Shown piece after piece: positions 30,773 through 42,700 of a stretch of DNA of 64,000 nucleotides (positions are counted from its first letter, which is position 1; each line of letters begins with the position of its first letter). The notes under the pieces are model-generated. The model was not told the DNA's origin. It saw only the letters and a list, made by a program, of their open reading frames with translations, and searched no databases. The position numbers and the translations under genes are program-made. Where the stretch lies: assembly GCA_001792895.1 (NCBI GenBank), contig MARA01000017.1, positions 248,001-312,000 of the forward strand, given 5' to 3'. Source of the stretch: Lentinus brumalis. Taxonomy: Eukaryota; Basidiomycota; Agaricomycetes; Polyporales; Polyporaceae.

Positions 30773-32915
30773 CAAGAACGTGAACACGAAGCTTACGCTT
30801 GGGATACGGCGCGAAGACCCGCTGCGGATATGGGAGCGGCGCTGCCCACTCACCCCGGACGCGGTGCACGAACTGGTCCACAGGGACGGCGTGGAGGTGC
30901 TCGTGCAGCCGTGCGAGAGACGCGTCTTCACCGCGAATGACTTCTTGAAGGTGCGTGCGCGCAGTCGACGCAGTCGACGCAGTCTACCAGGTCGTAACGT
31001 GGGCCACAGGCTGGTGCGAAGCTGCACCCGACTCTCCAACCCGCGCACATACTCGTCGGCATCAAGGAGACCCCCTTGCTGAAGTCCTCACCGACCCCCT
31101 CCCCGCTCCAGGGCATGCAGCGGACGCGCAGCTGGTACACCGCACGCAGATCATGTTCTCACACACAGTGAAGGGCCAGCTGTACAACATGGAACTGCTG
31201 TCCAAGTTCCTGGCCTCCGAGAACCCGGGTGCCCCGCAGGACGGGTCGCTCTTGCCTAGGCTTATAGACTATGAACTATTAACGGGGCCAGACGGGAAGC
31301 GGACTGTTGGTTTCGGATGGTTCGCTGGTGGTGAGTGGCTGTACGGGGTTGGATCCAGCTTCGTTTCACCAAGCCCTGCTTCACCGTGTGGCTGACGTGC
31401 GCTCCAACCTTTTCAGTGGCAGGCGCGCTTGAGGCACTATGTGCGATGGCGCACGCACACCTGGAACTTGGTGTGGCCAGTCCGTTCCTCGTGAGTGCGA
31501 TATACGTTCGTTGCTTTTGCGGAGCTGACCACGGTCTCAGTGGACTCCTCGACCACATACGCACCCCTCGTTAGCGTCCATCCGGTCGACGCTCCGAGAT
31601 GTTGTCGGAGCGCAGATTGCGGCGGACGGTACTCCGAAGAGTCTCGGGCCGCTCGTCATTGGAGTCACTGGGTAGGTACCCACGCTCTTGCCGGACTTTC
31701 GCTAACTGTGGCTCAGAACTGGGAAGGTCGCTGAAGGGGTCCTTGCGCTCCTCAAGGACCTGCCAATTCAGTACGTCAGCGTCAGTGACCTGCACAGGCT
31801 CGTCACGGATCCAAGTACGTCTAGCATAATCATTCGTGGTCGAGATGATTGTCATCTGACGTTTGACATCCAGACACAGACTTGCACAAGGTGGGCCAGC
31901 TGTCTCCTCGCATCCCGCAGTCGCTAACGTTTGCCTAGCTGTATGTCGTCCATGCGCACGCAAAAGACTACTTCGTCCGGAGGGATGGCCGAGCGTACGA
32001 GCGATCCGACTACTACGCCCATCCAGACGAGTACGTCTCGGAGTTCCACACCAAGATCGCGCCCTACCTCTCGCTGCTGCTCCACGGCGCGGGCTGGGCA
32101 CCGGCGTTCCCGCGGCTCATGACGAACGAGCAGCTCACGACCACCCTCGAGATCGCCCAGACGCTCGGCAAGGGCCGCTTCGCGTGCGTCGGCGACATCA
32201 GCTGCGACGTCTCGGTACGTGAGCAGCGCGCGTACAAGGGTTCTCTTCCTGACGATGCATGTAGGGCGGACTGGAGTTCCTGTCCCGGCACACGACCCTG
32301 TCCTCACCATACTACACTGCACGGCCGCCCTCGCTCCCGGCCCATCTGCCCTCCGTGACGATGATGGCGGTCGACATCCTCCCGACGGCGCTCCCGCTCG
32401 AGGCGTCCCAGCACTTCTCGCAAGCGTTTCTCCCGTACCTCCGCTCCGTCATCTCAAACTACACCGGGCAGAAGCACGAGAGCGACCGAGCGGCCGAGAC
32501 GAAGGAGGCGCTGGAACGTGCGACCGTGGCCGACCGAGGAGAGCTGAGCAGCTCGTTCGAGTGGCTACGGCGACCTCTGGCGGTGTGGCAGGATAGCCTC
32601 CGGGCTGCGGCCTCGTCGCAAGCGGACGCGGCGAGCACGGGCGACGTTGGCAGGAAGGAGAGTGCTGGAGTGGTTCCAAAGAAGACGGTGCTCATGCTGG
32701 GGAGCGGGAGCGGAGATCTGCAGCTCAGGCCGCGGTGGCGGACGCACATCTCGTTGTCAGGTACGTGTTGGCGGCAGCGGGAATCTCGGCACGGATCTGC
32801 GGCGCGGAGGAGGCCTGCCAGGGGAGCACAGAAAACCTTAGGGTGTTCATGGGTGTTCATGGGTGTTCGTGGATGTTCACAAGGATGTGTGCGAGGGTGT
32901 TCGCGAGAGAGGTAG
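30702..32915 (+). pseudogene. AASS copy 2: truncated LKR with frameshift
   Basis: Same leader and LKR blocks as copies 1 and 3, but exon 2 carries a one-base deletion: the C run at 31071-31075 has five bases where copies 1 and 3 have six. The frame then hits a stop before the next intron. Downstream LKR exons are otherwise well kept. The SDH part is cut at the same place as in copy 1: the reading VPKKTVLMLGSG is intact, then an internal deletion joins to unrelated sequence (last open frame ends at 32915). Intron 1 has a short duplicated TCGACGCAG step. The shared SDH break shows that copies 1 and 2 descend from one truncated ancestor; the frameshift came later in copy 2. Confidence 0.75.
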
Positions 32916-33747
32916 GTCCGTCTGTCTGTCGAGGTAGGTCTCCGTCCTCAGCTTCGTTGTGTGTTCGCACAATATATCTTGTTTCCTATGCAGCTCTGGC
33001 TTCAAGGACTCATGTACCTCAGCTCGAGCAATATATTCTGTTCTCCCAAATGCAGCTATGGCTCGAACAGCTCGAATGCGCAAGGCCACCAAGTCTTGGA
33101 GGAGGTGCGTACAGCGCACGGCCGCTTGGGAAATATTCGGCAGCGTGGAGAGCGTTGCATCACTCGGGCGGTGCTGCGACGGCGATCAGAAGTAATATTC
33201 CGTGATCATGAGTTGTGGTTCGCAGTGGGTCTTGACCTTCGTATGTACTTCAGCAAATGCCCGCTGGTTTACCACGGCTCGCGCATGTATTGGCTCCATA
33301 GAACATCGCGCATTGCAGACCTCGGTGGCAGCCAGAGTCCACAAATCAGGGATAGACAGTCCAATTTGCTCTTCGCTTCGGCAGCGTGTTGTAAGTCCGC
33401 TGCATCATTCCCTTCATATTGCGGCGGCGGCCTCTAGCCGCCTCAAATAAATCATGCCGTCCTACTAGCTAGAACAACGAGTCTCTCGAGAATATCTGCA
33501 CACCTGAGCCATGCACTGTGGTTCAACCCACTGGCAGGACTGCAAGAAAGGAGGGAGCAGTAGAGCCTCTTCATTGAACGGAATCTTATCACCAAAGCGT
33601 CCGGGTGCACAACTGAGCGGCGGGTTGTCAGGGAGATTTGCGGGTGCCTTGATCCGAGTCTAGGACACCCTTGGCTGATACCGTGCATTGGCGGAGTGTC
33701 TGGCTGCGGCGGGCAAGTTCCCATCGTACATCCATAGAAATCATGTA
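32916..33747. other. Non-coding spacer inside unit 2
   Basis: Counterpart of 23854-24718, shorter because it lacks the extra 110 bp. No gene seen. Confidence 0.4.
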
Positions 33748-34508
33748 CTAGTATACAGGAAACTCGGAGAATGCCACAGAGGACATGGAGAACTGCGCAA
33801 ACTCGACAGGAGCTTCATAGACGTGCGCCGGAGTCTGCACCCCGCGCTTGTACCGGAGCTTGCGACAGTGCGGCCGCTTCGTGTCTGAACGCTGGCGGCG
33901 CTGGCGGACGGGGACAGCATGTCCTGTGGAAGATGTCGAGGCAGCAGTGGATGGTCCAGCAATGATGTGAAGGTCGTACGGGTGCAGAACATGCTGGGGG
34001 ACTTCAGGAACAGTGTCCGGCTGCGGCTTCTTTGTTGCACGCAGCACGGGGTTGGGCAGGAAGCGCCGCGGCTCGTTGATCGCCTTCACGCTGTCAGCCT
34101 CGTTGAGCTTCACGAGCCGAAGCTCACCCTTCTTCCACAGCTTCAAGAGCCGCTGCAGCGGCACTACACCACCTTCCAGCCAGCTGAGGTTCTGGAACGC
34201 GAGGTCGGCTGGCCAGCCAAGCAGAGCGCACCCGTACATCTGCACGACATGGAACAGAAAGTCCTCGTCTGTCCAATGCATGGATGCGCCCGGGATGCCC
34301 GTGAGCTTCCCTGCATCAAGTCAGTCAGAGGTCGAGAACATATGATAGCACTGTCGTGCTCAACAAGTCTGTAGTTTGCTCGTGCTCGGATCTCCGCCCG
34401 CAGCCTGTCCCGCGCCGTCCGCAACTGCTCCCAACCTCTCCGGATCTCTGCTGGAACTTTGAGCTCAGATTTGGCGGGAGGAGGATACGTGTCTGACATA
34501 GAAGACAT
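33748..34508 (-). pseudogene. Unit 2 copy of the unrecognised short protein gene, damaged
   Basis: Matches 24719-25474. The splice donor used in unit 1 (CTTG followed by GTGAGC) reads CTTG followed by TTGAGC here, and the former intron has gained bases, so the upstream and core parts are in different frames and neither splicing nor read-through restores them. The core (HWTDEDFLFHVVQMYG, GWPADLAFQNLSW) is still well kept, which suggests the damage is recent. Confidence 0.5.
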
Positions 34509-34888
34509 TGGGGAACATTGACGGGGGAAAGCTGAAGCTGTGGAGGAGCAGGCTGCACACGGAGCCAGGAAATTGGTACCGAGAGACAGCCGTTCAAGGT
34601 TTAGCGGGCGGTGTTCCCGCTCTCGCGTGGGTACGGCCGCATCATCGTTTGCTCTCGGGTGATGGGACGCGGCGGGCGCGGATTGTTTGTCAAACTGGCC
34701 TGTAATTCCTGGGCTGTGCATATTCAGGCAGGCCATGTAGAATCCATAGCGGACCTGCACATGTAGCTTGAACTGCTGCAGAGAGTGTGTACTGTTGCTT
34801 CTAGACATACTGCGCAAGAATCAAGGGGCTGGGTGCTCAGCCCGGTGGACTACCGCAAGAATATCCTTACATGCCTTGACTCAGGGCC

Positions 34889-35449
34889 TTACATTCGTTT
34901 GTGTAGGTTCCGGGAGGTATTGAGTAAAGCGTGAGTGTCATGCGAGAGGTTACGCGAGCGCGGGAGCCAGATGGAAGTCGGGAAACAAGTACCGCATTCG
35001 GCGTGAACTTGCGCTACCTCCGAGCGCTTGTCCGCCGCTTCGCGCTCGCACTTCGTACAAATGACATCCCTCTGCGGAGAGTGCAACAGAAGAACTATGA
35101 GCACAATTGCGACTTGCCAAGGAGATTTGCAGATACTTATTACCCAGGTATGCTCAAGGGCAGCTTCGATCTCTGCAGTGGAAAACATGGAGATTGAGCT
35201 AACATGCAGAACATGACGAGCACGAGCATTCAAAGTATGAACCCGCGCGATCAGAAGATTACAATACATTAGCAAGCACCGCCTGACTGCTTTTAGGCGA
35301 GACAGACGTCTAAATTCGGCCGGAACATTGGAAATCACCCGCGGCCGCCACACTGCAAGAGCCCGTAACCCTCTCCTCCTGCCCCGTATCCCCGACTCTA
35401 CGACAGGAGCGGACGCAGATAACGCAACCATCACCATCAGAGCGCCCAT
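34889..35449 (-). CDS. Hypothetical minus-strand frame (unit 2)
   Basis: One open frame of 186 codons from an ATG at 35449. It begins with a hydrophobic stretch (MGALMVMVALSASAPVV) and includes FSTAEIEAALEHTW and a CTKCERE motif. No domain recognised. The counterpart in unit 1 is split. I give it low confidence because neither codon pattern nor family supports it strongly. Confidence 0.22.
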   Translation of the reverse strand: MGALMVMVALSASAPVVESGIRGRRRGLRALAVWRPRVISNVPAEFRRLSRLKAVRRCLLMYCNLLIARVHTLNARARHVLHVSSISMFSTAEIEAALEHTWVISICKSPWQVAIVLIVLLLHSPQRDVICTKCEREAADKRSEVAQVHAECGTCFPTSIWLPRSRNLSHDTHALLNTSRNLHKRM

Positions 35450-35634
35450 ATAGATACCCGAAGACTACATCGCTACGCACCCGAGGCTAGAACATGCGCA
35501 GAACGCGCTATCCCTTGTTTTGCGCTCTGGGCATCTCCGTGCCCGGGCCCTCCTGACCCGTGTCCTGCGCTGGTTGGTCGACGGAGAGCCACGTCAGCCA
35601 GTCAGCAGCTCAGTATACGAGATGATGCTTACAT

Positions 35635-37250
35635 CCGTCCGAGCTCTCCGCACGTCGGGAGAGCGTTGTTTCCATGCAACCCGAGAGGACGGACTCCCCG
35701 CGCGGTACAAGTACCCCGGCAGGTCGACGTGTCTCCTTCATCCCCATCCTTCTCACCTACCCGCCCTCCATCCACTTGTCACCTGCTCTCCGGTTCGAAC
35801 CGGCGGGACTGCGCACGATGTCCCTCTCGCGTGCCATCTCCGGTCCCTTGGCCAACAGCAGCTGCTTCCCGTTCGCTCATTCTGCTCTCACGACATACCC
35901 TCCACCACCACCCACAGACGTCTCATCACCGCTGGACTCGTCCATGAGCTGTTCATGTCAGGTACGTCAGTCTAGCATGCACAACGGACGGACGAGAGGG
36001 AGAGACTGAGTTGGGCGGCGCATCGCAGATCGTTATCTCGGCAACACAGCCCGGCGGCTCTCTGCCCTCGCGCCACTACTGCCGCTCGCCGCCTCCTCCA
36101 TGCACACGAGAGAGCATCTGCGGCTTACGACTCGCCGGTGAGTGCAGATAGTTTGTGATGCCGACGAGCATTTGCTTACCCCTTGCTCTAGCCGGAGTAT
36201 TTATGATTTCTCACACCGGGCACCTCGGAGACGATGCTGAACACTTCGAGGTACGTTGACGTCGTGCTTGTGCACATGCACGCGGAACTCTGACATATCA
36301 GTAGCTTGAACATGATGGTGATCCGCTTGGTACGTGTTCCAACTAGCGCGTGCCAGAGTTGCGCAGGTATGTCCATTGTTCAAGTATCGATACATGGCGT
36401 GGTTCTCGACCTGATGCGTTCACAGATCTGTACCGAGCGTGGATGGTGATGATGAGACGACTATGGGACGTCCGTCTCAGCGGCGTACTGGACAAGCGGT
36501 AGGTTCATTATGCTGCGTTGTCTATCCACTGACAATGCGCCCTTGCTAACATCTCGCCACGATGCAGCACCCGGAACCTCTCGGGAAATGGTTCGTTCGC
36601 ATGCTGATGTCGTGAAGGGCCCGTCCAGGTACGGCATTCGTCGCCGATAACAGGAGCTGCGCTCACCTTGCCTTGCTCCTAGATCGTAGCGCACGTCCGG
36701 GGAGGCGTCCTATGCTTGAAGCCTTGAAGCATCACCGGCATCCAGGACCTCAAGACTCGGACGAGCGACTCACTGCAGCAGCTGGAGTGCTGGCGGGCCT
36801 GGCAAATCAGCAAGTAAGTCATATGTGCCTACATAGCAGATATACAGGTGCTTACCGGCTGCTTTGGTACGCCAGACTCCGAGCCTCCTAGCGCAAACGC
36901 CTGGAGACGCTATGTCCGCGTTGCTATCATGGTACGTCAGGGTTGCCTCATGTAAGACGAGATCTGCACTCACCGAGGCTCCCTAGACCGCGCAGGCCGA
37001 ACCCTGACTGCCTCCGAGTCGACTCTCTGTCCCTACTTACGCAGGACGCTAGGTGAGTCGGCGCGGACATAGCGTAAAGCAAAAAGGTGTGATGCGATCA
37101 GTCCCCAGTGCCTGTCTCTGACCCCCGGTCTCGGTGTCGCAGAACCCCGACCGACAACTCGGTACGTCCAGCCTCGAGACCGCCGCGACACTCATGCTGA
37201 CGTTCTGAGTGCGCGTGCTTCAGATTGAGGTTGCCCGAGACGTCGGACGA
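35635..37250 (+). other. Exon-like pieces of an unrecognised gene or relic (unit 2)
   Basis: Counterpart of 26598-28240 with the same ladder of splice-like sites. Candidate readings are THRRLITAGLVHELFMS, then DRYLGNTARRLSAL, and later IEVARDVGRRLQLQDAAQAT. An in-frame stop occurs after VRMLM (near 36612). No complete protein could be joined. Confidence 0.28.
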
Positions 37251-37455
37251 CGCTTGCAGCTGCAGGACGCCGCTCAGGCGACGCACGAGATGAGGACCGA
37301 GGTCTGTACGAACTTGGTACGTCAGCGCCGGCGAGGCAGTGACCAGCAGAACGACACTCACCGCGGCTCCATGCAGCTTCCATGCCCGGCGCCCAGGACA
37401 CCAAGGCCACTCTCGAGTGAGTCATACGACTCGAAAGCGACCGGTCGCTCACTGA

Positions 37456-39777
37456 CCTTGTCTGCAGACGTCCAGAGCTCCAGGAGGCCGCCTGAACACT
37501 CGCGGAAGAAAAACGTGTATTGCCCGCAAGTGCAGTGCTACAACAGTGAGTACCTACACTTCCAATCCATCCGTCTGCTTCTCCACGCCTCACTGCAAGT
37601 ACCGACATGCGCGAACAGCGTCCCGGCCTCTGGCCATCGTGGGCACGCCCGTCCGAGTGCCACTCGACGCACCTGCGAGGCTGCGACCCGAAACCACGCG
37701 CACCCCGAGCGCTGCGCCGTGCCACACTGAACGCGACACGGCGCCGTCCCCGGGATGCGTGTGTCTTCGACGATCCGTGCTTGCGTTCTGTCCAGCGGAC
37801 GCATCCCCGGTTGAGTAGCGAGTGTACCGAGCGGTCCGCTGAGCTTGCGGCATGTCGAGTCCGCGCCGCAAGCCGCACCAGGCCTCGACGGGTCGCCGCG
37901 AAACGCACGCAGTCCACTCCCCGGGTTGCACGCGTTCCGCCTGCGAAGTTTCGCGCCGATCGGTTGCCGTCTCAGTGCGCTGTGCTCGCCTGAAGTGGGT
38001 AGGGCGGCGCGCATGCGCCCGAAAGCCGATCCTGAGTAGTCGTCGGACGCGGCTGGCTCGGCCGCTGCACGTTCCTTGGTACGCTGACCGTGTGCGTGCG
38101 ATGCGTCGCTGCGAGTGCTGGGCACAGAGGTCGTCACGTATGCCATGCCGGGGAGGAGGCCGAGTGCGGACCGTGGACGCGACATGACCCGGTCGTCTGA
38201 GTGCGAAATGTCCGAGGTGCAGTTTACGGGGTACTCGCATGCTGCACACGACACTTCGTGCGGATTTCCCGAGGCCTCGGTGCGCTATCGTCGCCCGAAG
38301 TGGGCAGGGGCGGCGGATAGCAATGAGATCCGCCCGGACGGCCGGTTTGAGACCTCCTCGGACGGGCTTGAAATGGCCGCTGCCCGCTGTTTGGTGTTCG
38401 AGTAGACTGTGTGCGATTCTGCAGGGGTCCTTGGGGATGAGGCGCGCTTGCAGATGCGCTGTGTGAAGGTCCACGCACCGCTCGTCGCGGTCCATGGCCT
38501 TCGATGTGCACGTGTGTCGTAACGCAGGTCTGCGGACAGATGCGCGGGCTCTGCAGTCGTCGTGATTCGCAGGACGCTGTATGCACGGGCGCGGAGAAGG
38601 GACGGCGGGGACTCGTCGAGCTGCGCTGATTGTCCGGGTACTGCACGCCGGGTGCTGCAGTTTGAATCCGTGGGATTGAGATTGAGCTGACGCGATGCGG
38701 CAGCAGTGAAAGCGACGACCAAATCGATTACTTACGGGCTATGGCGCGCTCGTTCGCGTTCTCCGATACGGTTGCGATATGGTACCGAGCGTTGGGTGGA
38801 GGAGGTGCCTTGAAGGTCGCAAGTGCAAGCGGGCATCCCGACCTCGACGTTTCGCCGATGTGCGGCTGCTCTCGCATGATCACGGTCGGATACCGTGTGC
38901 GGGACGGTGTGGTGCGAGATGAGTGCAGTACGGTACTCACCAAGCTCGTGGGGGTCGGGGTGCGTGAACGCCGCGTTTGCGAGTCTTGAGCTAGGGAAGA
39001 CGGGGGACGCGGCAGGGCGCCGTGCTGAATCGGACGACACGCTGGACGAGGGCTCTGCGCGCGTGCAGGGTAGGGGGAGAGTGCTTGAACGGACGTCGGC
39101 TGTATGCACCACACGTACCTGTGCCAGACTGGGGTCGCCAACGCTGGGAGGGAAAAGAGGGAGGGAGGGCGACGCGTGCGGTGTAGAGCAGACGCGTGTA
39201 TTGGGACTGGCTAGGGCGCAGACGTTGGCGGTGACTGAGCAGGGCGAGAAGCAGCTCCACAGACAGCGACGCAGAGAGAGACGCAGCCATCGCAGAGACG
39301 ATGCACGCAAAGTGCCGCGACAGACGCTGACGTCACCGATCGTCGCGTTCCCTCCCGCCACCATCTCGGTGTGCATCGTACCTGCTGTCCTGGACGTCCA
39401 GACCGCCCGCTCGCTCACAGTCGTCGCCTGAGTACTTGCCGACGCAGATGGAACCGCTTGGGATACGCGCGTCGCCACGCGAAGGCGATAAGGAGCTGGG
39501 ATGGGGCGCGGGAGACCCTAAGCTGGATGCCCCGCGGTCGGCTCGGATCATAGCAGGTCAGGTCTCGCGACGTCCCCGCCGTGACCGTGTCTGCTTGACG
39601 CCTCCGACCCCCGTTCATCATTCATAAGTGAGACGACGGCGCGCTCGACTCTCTTATCGACCTCCACTACACCAGTCGGCGACTGGGATCCACATGTAAA
39701 CTCACCATGACGGTCCTCCGACGCTCACAACTCACACTGCGCCCAGCCATCCGCCGGGCGTACGGCACGGCCTCGCA
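37456..39777 (+). repeat. Identity block, second copy (identical to 28451-30772)
   Basis: Second member of the 2322-bp identical pair. It ends inside exon 1 of the full-length AASS gene. Confidence 0.8.
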
Positions 39778-42700
39778 GAAGAACGTGAACACGAAACTTA
39801 CGCTTGGGATACGGCGCGAAGACCCGCTGCGGATATGGGAGCGGCGTTGCCCACTCACCCCGGACGCGGTGCACGAACTGGTCCACAGGGACGGCGTGGA
39901 GGTGCTCGTGCAGCCGTGCGAGAGACGCGTCTTCACCGCGAATGACTTCTTGAAGGTGCGTGCGCGCAGTCGAGGCAGTCTACGAGGTCGTAACGTGGGC
40001 CACAGGCTGGTGCGAAGCTGCACCCGACTCTCCAACCCGCGCACATACTCGTCGGCATCAAGGAGACCCCCCTTGCAGAAGTCCTCACCGACCCCCTCCC
40101 CGCTCCAGGGCACTCGAAACTTGCCGCAGACGCGCAGCTGGTTCCCCGCACGCAGATCATGTTCTCGCACACAGTCAAGGGCCAGCTGTACAACATGGAA
40201 CTGCTGTCCAAGTTCCTGGCCTCCGAGAACCCGGGGGCCCCGCAGGACGGATCGCTCTTACCTAGGCTGATAGACTACGAACTCTTGACGGGGCCAGACG
40301 GGAAGCGGACGGTCGGCTTTGGATGGTTCGCCGGTGGTGAGTGACTGGATAGTGGACTCGTTTCAGTGAGCGACCACCAGATGGACACCCAATGTGGGCG
40401 GCGGCCGGACGGCGACACGAACGTCGGGGTCACCGCGACGGTGGGGCAATATGGTCATGCAGCACAGGTAGTGGCGTGAACATTACAAGGCGTTACACTC
40501 CTCGGGAGGTGCCAGGACTGTCCGCGGGACAGATGCCCTGGTGGATCTAACGTTTCTGTTTCAGTAAAGCCTGGTGACTGACGTGCGCTCCAATCTTTCC
40601 AGTGGCAGGCGCGCTTGAGGCACTATGTGCGATGGCGCACGCACATCTCGAACTCGGTGTGGCCAGTCCGTTCCTCGTGAGTGCAATATACGTCCGTTGC
40701 TTTTGCGAATCTGACCACGGTCTCAGTGGACTCCTCGACCACATACGCACCCCTCGTTAGCGTCCATCCGGTCGACGCTCCGAGATGTCGTCGGAGCGCA
40801 GATTGCGGCGGACGGTACGCCGAAGAGTCTCGGGCCGCTCGTCATTGGAGTCACTGGGTACGTCCCCACGCTCTTGCTGGACTTTCGCTAACTGTGGCTC
40901 AGAACCGGGAAGGTCGCTGAAGGGGTCCTTGCGCTCCTCAAGGACCTACCAATCCAGCACGTCAGCGTCAGCGACCTGCACAGACTCGTCACGGATCCAA
41001 GTACGTCCAATGTTCACAGCCAAAACGATTGCCAGCTGACTTTTCACACCCAGATACCGACTTACACAAGGTGCGCCAGCTGTCTCTTCGCATCCCGCAG
41101 TGGCTCATGTTTGCCTAGCTGTATGTCGTCCACGCTCACGCGAAAGACTACTTCGTCCGGAGGGACGGCCGAGCGTACGAACGGTCCGACTACTACGCCC
41201 ATCCAGACGAGTACGTCTCGGAGTTCCACACCAAGATCGCGCCGTACCTTTCGCTGCTGCTCCACGGCGCGGGCTGGGCTCCGGCGTTCCCGCGGCTCAT
41301 GACGAACGAGCAGCTCACGACCACCCTCGAGATCGCCCAAACCCTCGGCAAGGGCCGCTTCGCGTGCGTCGGCGACATCAGCTGCGACGTCTCGGTACGT
41401 GAGCAGCGCGCGCGAGAGCACCTCTTCCTGACGATGCATGTAGGGCGGACTTGAGTTCCTGTCCCGGCACACGACGCTGTCCTCACCATACTACACCGCA
41501 CGGCCGCCCTCGCTCCCGGCGCATATGCCCTCCGTGACGATGATGGCGGTCGATATCCTCCCGACGGCGCTCCCGCTCGAGGCGTCCCAGCACTTCTCGC
41601 AAGCGTTCCTCCCATACCTTCGCTCCGTCATCTCGGGCTACACAGGGCAGAAGTACGAGAGCGACCGAGCGGCCGAGACGAGGGAGGCGTTGGAACGCGC
41701 GACCGTCACCAACCGGGGAGAGCTGAGCAGCTCGTTCGAGTGGCTACGGCGGCCGCTGGCGGTGTGGCAGGATAGCCTCCGGACTGCGGCGTCTCCGCCT
41801 TCGTTGCCAACGGATGCGGCGAGCACGGGCGACGCTGGCAGGAAGGTTGGTAATGGAGTGCTTCCAAAGAAGAAGGTGCTCATGCTGGGGAGCGGGATGG
41901 TTGCGCCCCCTGCAGTGGCCGAGATCTGCAGCCGGCCGGACGTGCAGCTCATCGTTGGTGAGTCTGGAGCCTTTGTCTGCTGTAGCGCGTATGGCCCGCT
42001 TACGCTCAATGGACTTATATCAGCAAGCAACATACTTCCGGATGCTGAGCGGTTGACTGCGCCGTATCCCAATGCTACATCGGTGCTTGTGGACATGGGC
42101 GATCTGGCAGCGGTGGAAACGTTGGTGGCGGAGGCGGACGTTGTCATTAGGTATGTCCAGTTCTGCCTTTCCAGAAGCCAACGCTGACGTACAGTTCAGC
42201 CTTCTTCCAGTGCCGTTCCACCCTTCCGTGGCCGAGCTGTGCATACGCAACCGGAAGCACCTCGTGACGGCTTCGTATATATCCCCTGCCATGAGGGAAC
42301 TACACCACCGGTACGTGCTACCGCTACAGCCGTGTCCACTCAGCATTGACATATGTTCATTGCACAGTGCGGTCGCAGCAGACGTTCTATTGATGAACGA
42401 GATTGGACTTGATCCGGGCATCGACCATTGCTCTGCTTTGTCGCTGATCGAGTCGTTGCGCGCACAGAACAAGGAGATCGTGTCGTTCACGTCCTTCTGC
42501 GGAGGGCTGCCCGCGCCGGAGGACGCAGAGGTCCCGTTAGGCTACAAGTTCAGCTGGAGTCCCAAAGGTGTCTTGGCCGCGGCTTCGAACGCTGCGCGGT
42601 TCAAGCTCTATGGCGAGGTGCGTATCAGCCCCCCTGAGCCGCAAGCATTGTGCCTCTCTGACCGGACATTCGTCTTTCAGGAATGCGAGATCGACGGAGA

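Larger units (their letters stand above)
30338..39342 (+). repeat. Tandem segmental repeat, unit 2 (about 9.0 kb)
   Basis: Second unit, directly abutting unit 1 and followed by a third promoter plus the full-length AASS gene at 39707. Most of unit 2 differs from unit 1 by scattered substitutions and small indels, but the last 2 kb and the following AASS promoter are identical to the corresponding part at the unit 1/2 junction. Confidence 0.88.

Noticed and set aside
21200..39342. The 9-kb units as a transposon or LTR element
   Set aside because: No reverse transcriptase, integrase, transposase, long terminal repeat or target-site duplication seen; a host gene promoter starts each unit.
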